From: Eshraghiella sp964441705
Lineage (GTDB): Bacteria > Bacillota > Clostridia > Lachnospirales > Lachnospiraceae
Assembly: GCA_964441705.1 (NCBI GenBank)
Contig: CAYTWF010000016.1
Location: 1 to 46,135, forward strand
Reading direction: 5' to 3'
DNA: 46,135 nucleotides
A model generated the notes under the pieces. It was not told the DNA's origin. It worked only from the letters and a program-made list of their open reading frames with translations, and searched no databases. The position numbers were made by a program, and so were the translations under genes. This document shows, piece by piece, positions 14,377 to 22,193 of this stretch (position 1 is its first letter; every line of letters starts with the position of its first letter).

Positions 14377-15900
14377 ATGAAGAACATTCTTGAATATCTT
14401 GAAGCGTCGGCAGAGCGTTATCCTGCCAAGGTGGCCGCAAGAGACGATAGAGGCGAGTGCACATATTCCCAGCTAATGATGAAGGCAAGGGAGATAGGCT
14501 CATATATTGCGACAATCAATGAGGTCAGAAGACCGGTTGTGGTATTTATGGAGAAAAGCGTGGAGGCTTTGTCCATATTTATGGGTACCGTATATGCAGG
14601 TGACTTTTACGTACTTGTGGATCCTAATTTTCCACAGCAGAGAATTTCACAGATAATAAATGTACTGGAACCGGAGCTTGTTATAACATCAGCAGAGTAT
14701 GCTGACCGGTTTACAGGCATTGAATTTACAGGGACAGTTGCTGACATATGCAGTATTTCCTGTGATATTGATGAGGACAGACTGGCAGCAATAAGGGCGC
14801 AGGCTCTTGATACTGACCCGTTGTATGGTATTTTTACCTCTGGTTCTACAGGCGTACCTAAGGGTGTTGTTGTAGCCCACAGGTCAGTAATAGATTTTAT
14901 TAATAATTTTACGGATATATTTGGTATTACCAGTGAGGATGTTATTGGTAATCAGGCACCATTTGATTTTGATGTATCTGTTAAGGACATATATTCATGT
15001 CTTAAGACAGGAGCAACCCTGGTTATAATACCAAAGTCATATTTTATGTTCCCAACCAATGTTGTGGATATGCTTGATGACAATGGGGTTACAACAGTTA
15101 TATGGGCTGTTTCGGCACTGTGTATGCTTAACAGACTGCATGGATTAAAGTATAAGGTTCCATCTAAGATTAATAAGATTATGTTTAGCGGAGAATTAAT
15201 GCCAATTAAACAGCTTAATCAGTGGCGTGCATATTACCCGGACGCTATGTTTGTTAATCTGTACGGACCTACAGAGATAACCTGTAACTGTACATATTAC
15301 ATACTTGACAGGGAATTTGGTGAGGATGAGAAGCTGCCAATGGGCGTGCCATTTCCTAATGAGAAGGTTTTTCTGCTTAATGATGATAATACTATGGTAA
15401 CGCAGGCAAATGTGGCAGCGGAGGTGTGTGTTGCAGGTACAACACTTGCACTGGGATATTATAATAATCCAGAGGCAACAGCCAGAGCATTTACCCAGAA
15501 TCCTTTGAATCATTTTTATCCTGAGATAATATATCATACCGGAGACCTGGCACTTATTGGTGAGGATGGTCAGATGTATTTTGCAGGACGTAAGGATTTT
15601 CAGATTAAGCATATGGGACATCGTATTGAGCTTGAGGAAATTGACATGGCACTTAACAGCCTGTCTGTAGTTGAGAGAGCCAGCTGCTTTTTTGATACCA
15701 GGAAGAATAAAATTGTCTGCTTCTACGTTGGCAGTGATGACAAGAGACTGGTTATAGATGAGCTGAAGGATAAGGTACCGGATTTTATGGTTCCTAATGT
15801 GTTCTATAATATAGAAGATATGCCGCTTACCAAGAATGGTAAAATAGACCGTAATGCTCTTAAGGCATTATATGAGGAGGGTGGACGTCATGGAGCTTAG
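14377..15900 (+). CDS. DltA-like amino acid adenylation enzyme
   Basis: 507 residues from ATG 14377 (GAGGG 5 bases upstream). It is a stand-alone ANL-superfamily adenylation domain: phosphate loop TSGSTGVPKG (about 154-163), YGPTE (about 296-300), YHTGD (about 386-390), hinge region GRKDFQIKHMGHRIELEE and C-terminal catalytic Lys in LTKNGKIDR (K489). The FDFDVSVKD segment places Asp199 where NRPS and DltA domains hold the residue that binds the substrate alpha-amino group, so an amino acid is the likely substrate. It should form aminoacyl-AMP and load the carrier encoded at 17076. Resemblance to D-alanine-carrier ligase is clear, but the adjacent decarboxylase argues that the substrate may not be D-alanine. 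Confidence 0.85.
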   Translation: MKNILEYLEASAERYPAKVAARDDRGECTYSQLMMKAREIGSYIATINEVRRPVVVFMEKSVEALSIFMGTVYAGDFYVLVDPNFPQQRISQIINVLEPELVITSAEYADRFTGIEFTGTVADICSISCDIDEDRLAAIRAQALDTDPLYGIFTSGSTGVPKGVVVAHRSVIDFINNFTDIFGITSEDVIGNQAPFDFDVSVKDIYSCLKTGATLVIIPKSYFMFPTNVVDMLDDNGVTTVIWAVSALCMLNRLHGLKYKVPSKINKIMFSGELMPIKQLNQWRAYYPDAMFVNLYGPTEITCNCTYYILDREFGEDEKLPMGVPFPNEKVFLLNDDNTMVTQANVAAEVCVAGTTLALGYYNNPEATARAFTQNPLNHFYPEIIYHTGDLALIGEDGQMYFAGRKDFQIKHMGHRIELEEIDMALNSLSVVERASCFFDTRKNKIVCFYVGSDDKRLVIDELKDKVPDFMVPNVFYNIEDMPLTKNGKIDRNALKALYEEGGRHGA

Positions 15901-17074
15901 TGCAATAGAAGAGGCAAAACAGAAATATTCCACTCCATCATATATTTTTGATGAGGATATTTTGTCCCGTAGAATAGATTTAATCAGGAGACATATTGGA
16001 GACAGAGCCAGAATCTGCTATGCAATGAAGGCTAATCCGTTTCTCGTTAAGTCGCTGGACAAAATAATTGACTGTTTCGAGGTATGTTCGCCCGGAGAAT
16101 ATGAGATATGTAACCGTATGAATATATCACCGGATAAGATAGTTATCTCGGGGGTTAATAAAACCCTTGATTCCATGGAAAGAATAGTATCCTTAAGTCA
16201 GGGACATGGGATATACACCATAGAATCTCCTGAGCATATGAGAATACTAAGTCATGTTGCCACAGAATATAATATCAGCGTTAAGGTCATTATAAGACTG
16301 TCAAGCGGTAATCAGTTTGGAGTTGACAAAAAGACCCTGGAGGACATAATTAAGAGCTGTATGGCTGATGAACATATTGTGCTTACAGGTATTCATTATT
16401 ATTCTGGTACTCAGAAAAAGCTTAAAAAGATAGAAAAAGAAATTACAGAGCTTAATGATTATTTTATTGAGCTAAAGAACAGATATAATATTACAGGTCT
16501 TAATCTGGAGTATGGACCGGGGTTGGGAGCTGCATATTTTACGAGTGATAAGCCGGTAGACGATTGTGAGCTGCTTGATGGTCTTGCACAGATACTTGAT
16601 GGGGCAGTAGCTTTTGACCATGTAACTGTTGAGATGGGCAGATTTATTGCTTCTCAGTGTGGTTATTATCTTACAACTGTGATGGATGTTAAACACACAG
16701 AGGAAGATAACTATCTGATAGTGGATGGCGGAATACACCAGCTAAATTATTACGGACAGATAATGGGCATGAAGCAGCCATTTATGGATGTGGTTCCAAA
16801 GCGGGAGAATAATGGTATGAAGTGGACAATATGTGGCTCACTGTGTACTGTTAATGATGTGATAGTCAAGGAAGTACCATTTGGAGATGTTCATATAGGA
16901 GATTACATAGTATTTCATAATTGTGGTGCTTATTCAGTCACAGAGGGAATGGCACTTTTCCTGAGCAGAAATCTGCCTCAGGTAATAATATATTCAGCTA
17001 AGGATGGTTTTTCCCAGGTAAGAAAGCCTGTGGGAACACATTTATTAAATTCATATATGATGGAGGAAATGTAA
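15890..17074 (+). CDS. PLP-dependent decarboxylase (LysA/ODC fold), carrier-linked type inferred
   Basis: 394 residues from ATG 15890, overlapping the ligase stop by 11 bases, with GGAGG 9-13 bases upstream. Fold type III: PLP lysine K47 in CYAMKANP, HYYSGTQ (about 169-175), EMGRF (248-252), CGSLCTVND (about 315-323, the catalytic Cys/Asp motif at the dimer interface) and NCGAYSVT near the end. These match diaminopimelate and ornithine decarboxylases and their relative BtrK, which decarboxylates a glutamyl group held on an acyl carrier protein during butirosin synthesis. Its position between an adenylation enzyme and a carrier gene supports a carrier-bound amino acid substrate. A plain lysA or arginine-type role is the alternative. 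Ordinary DltABCD operons have no such enzyme. Confidence 0.8.
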   Translation: MELSAIEEAKQKYSTPSYIFDEDILSRRIDLIRRHIGDRARICYAMKANPFLVKSLDKIIDCFEVCSPGEYEICNRMNISPDKIVISGVNKTLDSMERIVSLSQGHGIYTIESPEHMRILSHVATEYNISVKVIIRLSSGNQFGVDKKTLEDIIKSCMADEHIVLTGIHYYSGTQKKLKKIEKEITELNDYFIELKNRYNITGLNLEYGPGLGAAYFTSDKPVDDCELLDGLAQILDGAVAFDHVTVEMGRFIASQCGYYLTTVMDVKHTEEDNYLIVDGGIHQLNYYGQIMGMKQPFMDVVPKRENNGMKWTICGSLCTVNDVIVKEVPFGDVHIGDYIVFHNCGAYSVTEGMALFLSRNLPQVIIYSAKDGFSQVRKPVGTHLLNSYMMEEM

Positions 17075-17075
17075 G

Positions 17076-17306
17076 ATGGAAGAGTTAATTGAGATTTTGG
17101 AGGATATTCAGCCGGGAGTTGATTACAGCACATGTACAACACTTATTGATGACCATATTCTTGATTCCTTTGGAATTCTGTCGCTTGTATCTGAGATAGA
17201 GGATGCATTTGATGTTGAAGTATCTCCAGCTGAGCTTGTAGCAGAGAACTTTAATTCGGCAGACAGTCTTTGGAAGATGATTAACCGTCTGAAGGGAGAA
17301 CAGTAA
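17076..17306 (+). CDS. DltC-like acyl/peptidyl carrier protein
   Basis: 76 residues, acidic and helical, starting one base after the decarboxylase stop. The phosphopantetheine site is HILDSFGILSLVSEIE, with Ser31 in a DSF motif like the DSL/DSM of carrier proteins. The following stretch FDVEVSPAELVAENFNSADSLWKMI has the typical helix II and III pattern of DltC. It should carry the activated (and here possibly decarboxylated) amino acid as a thioester on the cytoplasmic side and hand it to the membrane transferase encoded immediately downstream. A dedicated phosphopantetheinyl transferase is not encoded nearby, so the housekeeping one would be needed. Confidence 0.88.
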   Translation: MEELIEILEDIQPGVDYSTCTTLIDDHILDSFGILSLVSEIEDAFDVEVSPAELVAENFNSADSLWKMINRLKGEQ

Positions 17307-17307
17307 A

Positions 17308-18858
17308 ATGCAGTATCACCTGGTAAAATATTTTGCCGTGTTTCTGCCAATTGTTCTTCTGGTATATCAGCTGGTACCTAAAAAATTCAGGTGGCTGGCA
17401 CTGCTGGCAGCCAATTATACTTTTTTCTGTATGATTAGCGGTCAGCTTGTAATATACCTTTTATGTGCCACATTAATTGCGCACTATGCAGGAATATGGA
17501 TTGAGAATATCACACTGACAGCCCAGGGAACTTCTCATGAGATAATGAAGCGAAAGAGATATGTTCTTGCTTTTGGAACATTAATAAGTCTTGCGATACT
17601 TATTACACTTAAGTATTTTAATTTCTTTGGACAGAGCATATCCGATTTTTTACATATATTTAAGTCACAATGGAATTTTAAGCCAATTGATTTTCTTGTA
17701 CCGGTAGGAATATCATATTACACACTGCAGGTGATTTCGTATATTACAGATGTGTACAGGGGAACCACTAAGCCGGACCGCAATATTGGAAGGCTGGCGC
17801 TGTACCTTAGCTTCTTCCCTCAGGTTATGGAGGGACCAATCAGCAGATATCACGAGGTTGCGGATTCTCTTTATTCAGGAGAGGGACTTAAGTTTGACAA
17901 TCTTAAATTTGGATACCAGAGAATTGTCTGGGGTCTGTTTAAAAAAATTGTTATTGCAGACAGACTTGGTGCTGTAGCATCTAATGTATTTAAATTTCAT
18001 GGCTCCTATGATGGTGCCTGTGTGGCGTTTGGTGTTATATGCTACACATTTCAGCTTTATATGGAATTCTCAGGCTGCATGGATATAATAATTGGTAGTG
18101 GAGAGCTTTTTGGTGTTAAGCTTCCGGAGAATTTCCGTCAGCCATTCTTTGCCAAGGATGCTTCTGATTTTTGGCACAGATGGCATATAACTCTTGGTAC
18201 ATGGTTCAAGGACTACATATTTTACCCGGTTTCCCTTGCTAAGCCCGTTAAGAATCTTGCCAAAAAGGTTAAAAAGAAATTCGGCAGAAATGTAGGCAAA
18301 TTTGTTGCACCGATTATCGCACTTTTCTGTGTATGGTCATGTAACGGATTATGGCACGGTGCAAGCTGGACATATATATTCTATGGAATGTATTATTTTG
18401 TACTGATTGTTATTGAGAATCTCTTTGAGGAGCCGGTTGTCAAGCTGACTGCCAAGCTTCACATTAACAGGGACAGTAAGGGTTACAGAGTATTTAGAAT
18501 GCTTAAGCTGTTTATTATTATTAATCTTGGAGAGATGTTTTTCAGGGCACCAACAGTTAAACAGGGATTTGCTATGCTTGGGCAGATTGTTACAGATTTT
18601 CATATAACAAAACTGCTTAAGAACATGGATGGACTTGGGATGGACTGGAATGATTTGGCAGTAGTTGGAGTTGGACTTATAATTGTTCTTATTGTTGGAA
18701 TAATTCGTGAAAAAGGAATTAATATCAGAGAGAAAATTGCGGGATGGAAGCTGCCGCTTAGATGGGTATTCTGGTATGCAGTGATTATGTGCGTAGTTAT
18801 CTTTGGAGCATATGGAGTAGGATATTCTGCAATAGATATGATTTACGCAGGTTATTAG
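17308..18858 (+). CDS. DltB-like MBOAT acyltransferase
   Basis: 516 residues, starting one base after the carrier stop; GGGAG precedes the ATG. It has about 11 hydrophobic helices. The MBOAT signature is complete: VPVGISYYTLQVISYITDVYRG, FFPQVMEGPISRY, FSGCMDIIIG, FWHRWHITLGTWFKDYIFYP, and the catalytic histidine H350 in NGLWHGASW. In D-alanylation, DltB takes the acyl group from DltC and passes it across the membrane to lipoteichoic acid with DltD. The same family transfers acetyl groups to alginate and other polymers (AlgI), always with a partner protein. The neighbouring carrier gene makes the DltB-like role more likely than AlgI-like O-acetylation. Confidence 0.9.
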   Translation: MQYHLVKYFAVFLPIVLLVYQLVPKKFRWLALLAANYTFFCMISGQLVIYLLCATLIAHYAGIWIENITLTAQGTSHEIMKRKRYVLAFGTLISLAILITLKYFNFFGQSISDFLHIFKSQWNFKPIDFLVPVGISYYTLQVISYITDVYRGTTKPDRNIGRLALYLSFFPQVMEGPISRYHEVADSLYSGEGLKFDNLKFGYQRIVWGLFKKIVIADRLGAVASNVFKFHGSYDGACVAFGVICYTFQLYMEFSGCMDIIIGSGELFGVKLPENFRQPFFAKDASDFWHRWHITLGTWFKDYIFYPVSLAKPVKNLAKKVKKKFGRNVGKFVAPIIALFCVWSCNGLWHGASWTYIFYGMYYFVLIVIENLFEEPVVKLTAKLHINRDSKGYRVFRMLKLFIIINLGEMFFRAPTVKQGFAMLGQIVTDFHITKLLKNMDGLGMDWNDLAVVGVGLIIVLIVGIIREKGINIREKIAGWKLPLRWVFWYAVIMCVVIFGAYGVGYSAIDMIYAGY

Positions 18859-18870
18859 GAGGCTTTTAAT

Positions 18871-19800
18871 ATGAGGAAAATTTTTAGAAGTGTATTTTTT
18901 ATTGTTGGCCTGATAGGTATTCTGCTGGTAACGTCAGCATTTATGAAGCCTAAGGCAGAAGTGTATGACGCTATTGAGGTAAGCAGCAAGCTTGATGACC
19001 TGGCTGAGGAGCCTGATAATACAATTGATGTTCTGTTTGCAGGAGACAGTGAGGCATATTCCTCATTTATTCCATGTCAGATGTGGCAGAATTATGGCTT
19101 TACCTCTTATGTGTGTGGAATCAGAGCACAGAGACTGTGTGATACCTATGAGCTCATTAAAAGTGCATTTAAAACACAGTCTCCTAAGGTAGTAGTGCTT
19201 GAGGCTGATAATTTTTACAGATATGCAGGAACGGAAAAAGACCCTGATGATAAGTCTATGAGCTATGCTTCTAAGGTATTTCCTGTTCTTAAATATCATT
19301 CACGCTGGAAAAATGCCATGAAATCAGCATTTACCAGCAAAGAGACTAATATTAAGGAGAAGCTTCATAAGGGCTTTTGTGTAAGGAATAGTGTTAAGCC
19401 TTATACCGGTGGAGAATATATGATTGAGACCAGTAAGGTAAAGGAAGTTCCAGAGCTTTCTGCAGAATATATTAATAAGATTAAGGCTTTATGTGATGAG
19501 AATAAAGCCCAGCTTATTATTGTGAGTGTTCCGTCTCCGGATAACTGGAATTACTCTAAGCATAATGGAACCGCAGCCTTTGCAGAGCAGGCAGATATAA
19601 CCTATATTGATATGAACCTTATGGTTGATAAGCTTGAAATTGACTGGAATAAAGACTCAAAGGATGGCGGTAACCACCTTAACATTCATGGTGCAAGAAA
19701 GGTTACAGGCTATATAGGACAGTACCTTAATGACAATTATGATTTACCTGACCATAGTGAGGACCCTGATTACAGTGCATGGAATAAGAACATAATTTAA
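18871..19800 (+). CDS. Membrane-anchored SGNH-type partner (DltD-like role)
   Basis: 309 residues from ATG 18871 with AGGAGG upstream. One N-terminal membrane helix (about 7-24), the rest extracellular. The SGNH serine motif is VLFAGDSEAYSS (Ser60). The terminal catalytic pair is D265 and H269 in DGGNHLNIHGA. This matches the topology of DltD, the outward-facing protein that completes acyl transfer to teichoic acid. It is shorter than classic DltD (about 400 residues) and not obviously orthologous, so I name it by analogy. It is the last gene of the five-gene operon, ending just before a hairpin terminator. Confidence 0.75.
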   Translation: MRKIFRSVFFIVGLIGILLVTSAFMKPKAEVYDAIEVSSKLDDLAEEPDNTIDVLFAGDSEAYSSFIPCQMWQNYGFTSYVCGIRAQRLCDTYELIKSAFKTQSPKVVVLEADNFYRYAGTEKDPDDKSMSYASKVFPVLKYHSRWKNAMKSAFTSKETNIKEKLHKGFCVRNSVKPYTGGEYMIETSKVKEVPELSAEYINKIKALCDENKAQLIIVSVPSPDNWNYSKHNGTAAFAEQADITYIDMNLMVDKLEIDWNKDSKDGGNHLNIHGARKVTGYIGQYLNDNYDLPDHSEDPDYSAWNKNII

Positions 19801-19828
19801 TAATGGAATATAGTTATAATCTATGACG

Positions 19829-19876
19829 AAGGGTGTTCAATTGATATGACCGCAAGGTTGCAATTGGGCACCCTTT
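19829..19876 (+). terminator. Long hairpin terminator after dlt-like operon
   Basis: AAGGGTG and CAATTG on the left (19829-19843) pair with CAATTG and CACCCTT on the right (19861-19875), with two-base mismatches between blocks. The tip is ACC-GCAA-GGT with a GNRA tetraloop. Only a short T run follows. Confidence 0.65.
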
Positions 19877-19941
19877 GTTGTACAATCGTTTTTAGGTCAA
19901 AATACCCTGTATATGATAGGGAAAATAGTGAGGTTATAGTT

Positions 19942-21108
19942 ATGGAATACAAATGCGCAAAGAGACTTGAACATTTTACAACCGGTATTTTTGCGGCTCT
20001 TGATGAGAAAAAGAACCAGCTTATAAGGGAAGGCAGAACAGTGTACAACCTTTCTGTAGGAACACCGGATTTTGCACCACCTAAGCATATTATGGATGCA
20101 GTATCAGAAGCAGTGGCAGACCCTGTTAACTACAGATATTCACTTATAGATTCACAGGAAATGCTTGACGCTGTAGTTGATTATTATGCTGACAGATACA
20201 ATACAGTTATAAGCGCTGATGAGGTTACTGGTGTTCATGGAACCCAGGAGGGAATGGGACACCTTGGAATGGCAATATGCAATCCGGGAGATGTAGTTCT
20301 TTTGCCTGACCCAGGTTATCCTGTATTTGAAGCCGGCTCATATCTTGGTGGGGCAGAGATTCATTATTACCCACTGCTTAAGGAAAATGATTTCCTTCCG
20401 GTTATTGAGGATATTCCAGAGGAACTTCTTAAGAGAACCAGATATATTGTGTTATCATATCCATCCAATCCGGTTGGAGCTGTAGCACCAAAGTCTATGT
20501 ATGAGAAAATGATTCAATATGCTAATAAATATGGATTTCTTATCATTAATGATAATGCGTATTCTGATATTATTTTTGATGGAAGAGAGGGCTTTTCGTT
20601 TCTGTCCATTCCGGGAGCAAAGGATGTTGGAGTTGAATTTTTCTCGTTGTCCAAGTCCTATGACGTAACAGGCTTTAGAATTTCCTTCTGTATTGGTAAT
20701 AAGTCAGTAATTGATGCACTGAAGTTGCTTAGAAGCCAGTATGATTTTGGTATGTCATATCCTGTTCAAAAGGCAGCAGTAGCGGCTCTTAAGGGGCCAA
20801 GAGACAGCGTAATTACCCAGTGTCAGAAATACCAGAACAGAAGAGATGCACTGCTTGGCGGAGTGAGAAAATATGGATGGAATGTTCCGGATTCACAGGG
20901 AACAATGTTTGTATGGCTTCCTGTTCCTGAGGGATATACATCCCAGTCATTTTGTGAGGCACTTATTGATAAGGCTGGTGTAGTTGGAACACCAGGTACA
21001 GCCTTTGGACCAATGGGTGAGGGCTATGTAAGATTTGCACTTGTTAAGCCAGCAGAGGAGCTTGCTGCAATAGCTGATATTATTGGCAGGAGCGGAGTGC
21101 TTAATTAG
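19942..21108 (+). CDS. Class I/II aminotransferase (LL-DAP aminotransferase-like)
   Basis: 388 residues from ATG 19942 (GAGG about 9 bases upstream; the longer frame from 19846 has no site). Fold type I PLP enzyme: VYNLSVGTPDFAPP near the N-terminus, YPSNPVGAV (Asn contacting PLP), NDNAYSDIIF, PLP lysine in SLSKSYDVTGFR, and VRFALV with the carboxylate-binding Arg. The order and spacing fit the DapL/AspC-related group often annotated as LL-diaminopimelate aminotransferase. The true substrate could equally be another amino acid. It has its own upstream region (candidate -10 TATGAT at about 19912) and is separated from both neighbours by hairpins. A role in supplying the dlt-like operon is only a possibility. 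Confidence 0.8.
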   Translation: MEYKCAKRLEHFTTGIFAALDEKKNQLIREGRTVYNLSVGTPDFAPPKHIMDAVSEAVADPVNYRYSLIDSQEMLDAVVDYYADRYNTVISADEVTGVHGTQEGMGHLGMAICNPGDVVLLPDPGYPVFEAGSYLGGAEIHYYPLLKENDFLPVIEDIPEELLKRTRYIVLSYPSNPVGAVAPKSMYEKMIQYANKYGFLIINDNAYSDIIFDGREGFSFLSIPGAKDVGVEFFSLSKSYDVTGFRISFCIGNKSVIDALKLLRSQYDFGMSYPVQKAAVAALKGPRDSVITQCQKYQNRRDALLGGVRKYGWNVPDSQGTMFVWLPVPEGYTSQSFCEALIDKAGVVGTPGTAFGPMGEGYVRFALVKPAEELAAIADIIGRSGVLN

Positions 21109-21124
21109 AAGAATTTAGAATTGA

Positions 21125-21245
21125 ATACATATATGAAGAAAATATCGTGAGATATTCAGGAGAGAATCCGGTGAAAGTCCGGAGCTACAGCCATAACTGT
21201 AAGCAGCATTGCTGCAAGCCAGATCGCTCGTCATATGTGAATATA
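21125..21245 (+). ncRNA. Cobalamin riboswitch aptamer
   Basis: Conserved core in order: GAGAATCCGGTGAAAGTCCGG, then AGCTACAGCCATAACTGTAAGCAGC, then the B12-box-like GCTGCAAGCCAGATCGCTC. The closing P1 stem pairs CATATATGA (about 21128-21136) with TCATATGTG (about 21231-21239). It lies directly before the ECF-transporter operon, so B12 or another corrinoid should repress that operon. The B12 box departs from the usual GCCAGGAGACC, so ligand preference could be shifted. Confidence 0.92.
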
Positions 21246-21275
21246 TTGGATTGTTTTTGGGTAGGGAAAAGCAAA

Positions 21276-21355
21276 GCCGGATTAATCAGACCACAGCCAT
21301 AGAACTGGGGTCTGTTAGTTAAGGGCACCTGCATATCCTGCAGGTGCCTTATATT
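21276..21355 (+). terminator. Expression platform of riboswitch
   Basis: Two hairpins precede the first gene: CAGACC/GGTCTG (about 21288-21315), then GGCACCTGCA (21324-21333) with TGCAGGTGCC (21339-21348) and loop TATCC, followed by a T-rich TTATATTATA. The second is a 10-bp intrinsic terminator ending about 15 bases before the ribosome binding site TAAGGAGA, so control is probably by transcription termination. Confidence 0.75.
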
Positions 21356-21374
21356 ATAATATAAGGAGAAATAT

Positions 21375-22193
21375 ATGAAAAAGCTAACAGCATTATTGGC
21401 AGCGGCGGTGCTTGCTGCAGGAACCATGTGCACAGCAGTAGCTGCACAGGATGGAGATAAGAGTGTAACTCTTAGAATTGAAGGGAATGATGGAAATCTG
21501 TTCTATGACACAGTAAGTACATCAGCAGCAAATCTTGAGGAGCTGATGGCAGAGGTAGATGCAGCATCAGATTCAATCACCATAGATATGCAGGATTCAT
21601 ATTATGGAGGCAAATATATTGTGGCAATTCAGGATGAGGGAGCTGCTCAGTTTGGTGGATATGATGGCTGGATGGTTACTGTTAACGGACAGGAATGTGC
21701 AGCGGGAATAAGCAGCACTACTATCACTGATAAGGATGTAGTTGTATTTTATTATGGAGGCTCCTATGATATGGGATTTCAGACTCCTGTTGCTGATACC
21801 ACTGAGCTTGAGGATAAGGGTGTAATAAAATTCACAAGTAAAGATACTTCTTATGATAAGGATTACAATCCATCTACAGAGATTCATCCGGTAGCAGGCG
21901 CAACTGTAACCTGGTACAATGGAGACAAGAGTGTGGAATATGTTACTGATGCTGATGGTAAGATTACAATTGCACCAGAGTATCGCACTAAGGGAGACCA
22001 TAGGCTTCAGATAAGTAAAAAGGGCAGCAATGGCATGACACTTGTGTTAAGATTTGCACCGGATTATAAGATTAATCTGCAAAAGGATGTTGCAACCGCT
22101 GATTCACAGCCATGGGTATTCTATGTTATTTTACTTGGTGCAGCAGCTGTAACCGCAGTTTCAATTAAGAGAAAAACAGGATATGAAAAATAA
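21375..22193 (+). CDS. DUF4430 surface protein, putative corrinoid-binding
   Basis: 272 residues with TAAGGAGA before the ATG. Signal peptide MKKLTALLAAAVLAAGTMCTAVAA. A DUF4430 (transcobalamin beta-domain-like) region follows at about 30-130, with FGGYDGWMVTVNGQECAAGISS and VVVFYYGG. A second beta-rich region (about 150-240) contains GATVTWYNGDKSVEYVTDADGKITI, a carboxypeptidase-regulatory-like fold pattern. A C-terminal membrane helix (WVFYVILLGAAAVTAVSI) ends in a basic tail. It is anchored outside the cell. As first gene behind the cobalamin riboswitch it most likely captures corrinoid for the ECF transporter. The ligand claim rests on context and domain kinship. Confidence 0.78.
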   Translation: MKKLTALLAAAVLAAGTMCTAVAAQDGDKSVTLRIEGNDGNLFYDTVSTSAANLEELMAEVDAASDSITIDMQDSYYGGKYIVAIQDEGAAQFGGYDGWMVTVNGQECAAGISSTTITDKDVVVFYYGGSYDMGFQTPVADTTELEDKGVIKFTSKDTSYDKDYNPSTEIHPVAGATVTWYNGDKSVEYVTDADGKITIAPEYRTKGDHRLQISKKGSNGMTLVLRFAPDYKINLQKDVATADSQPWVFYVILLGAAAVTAVSIKRKTGYEK

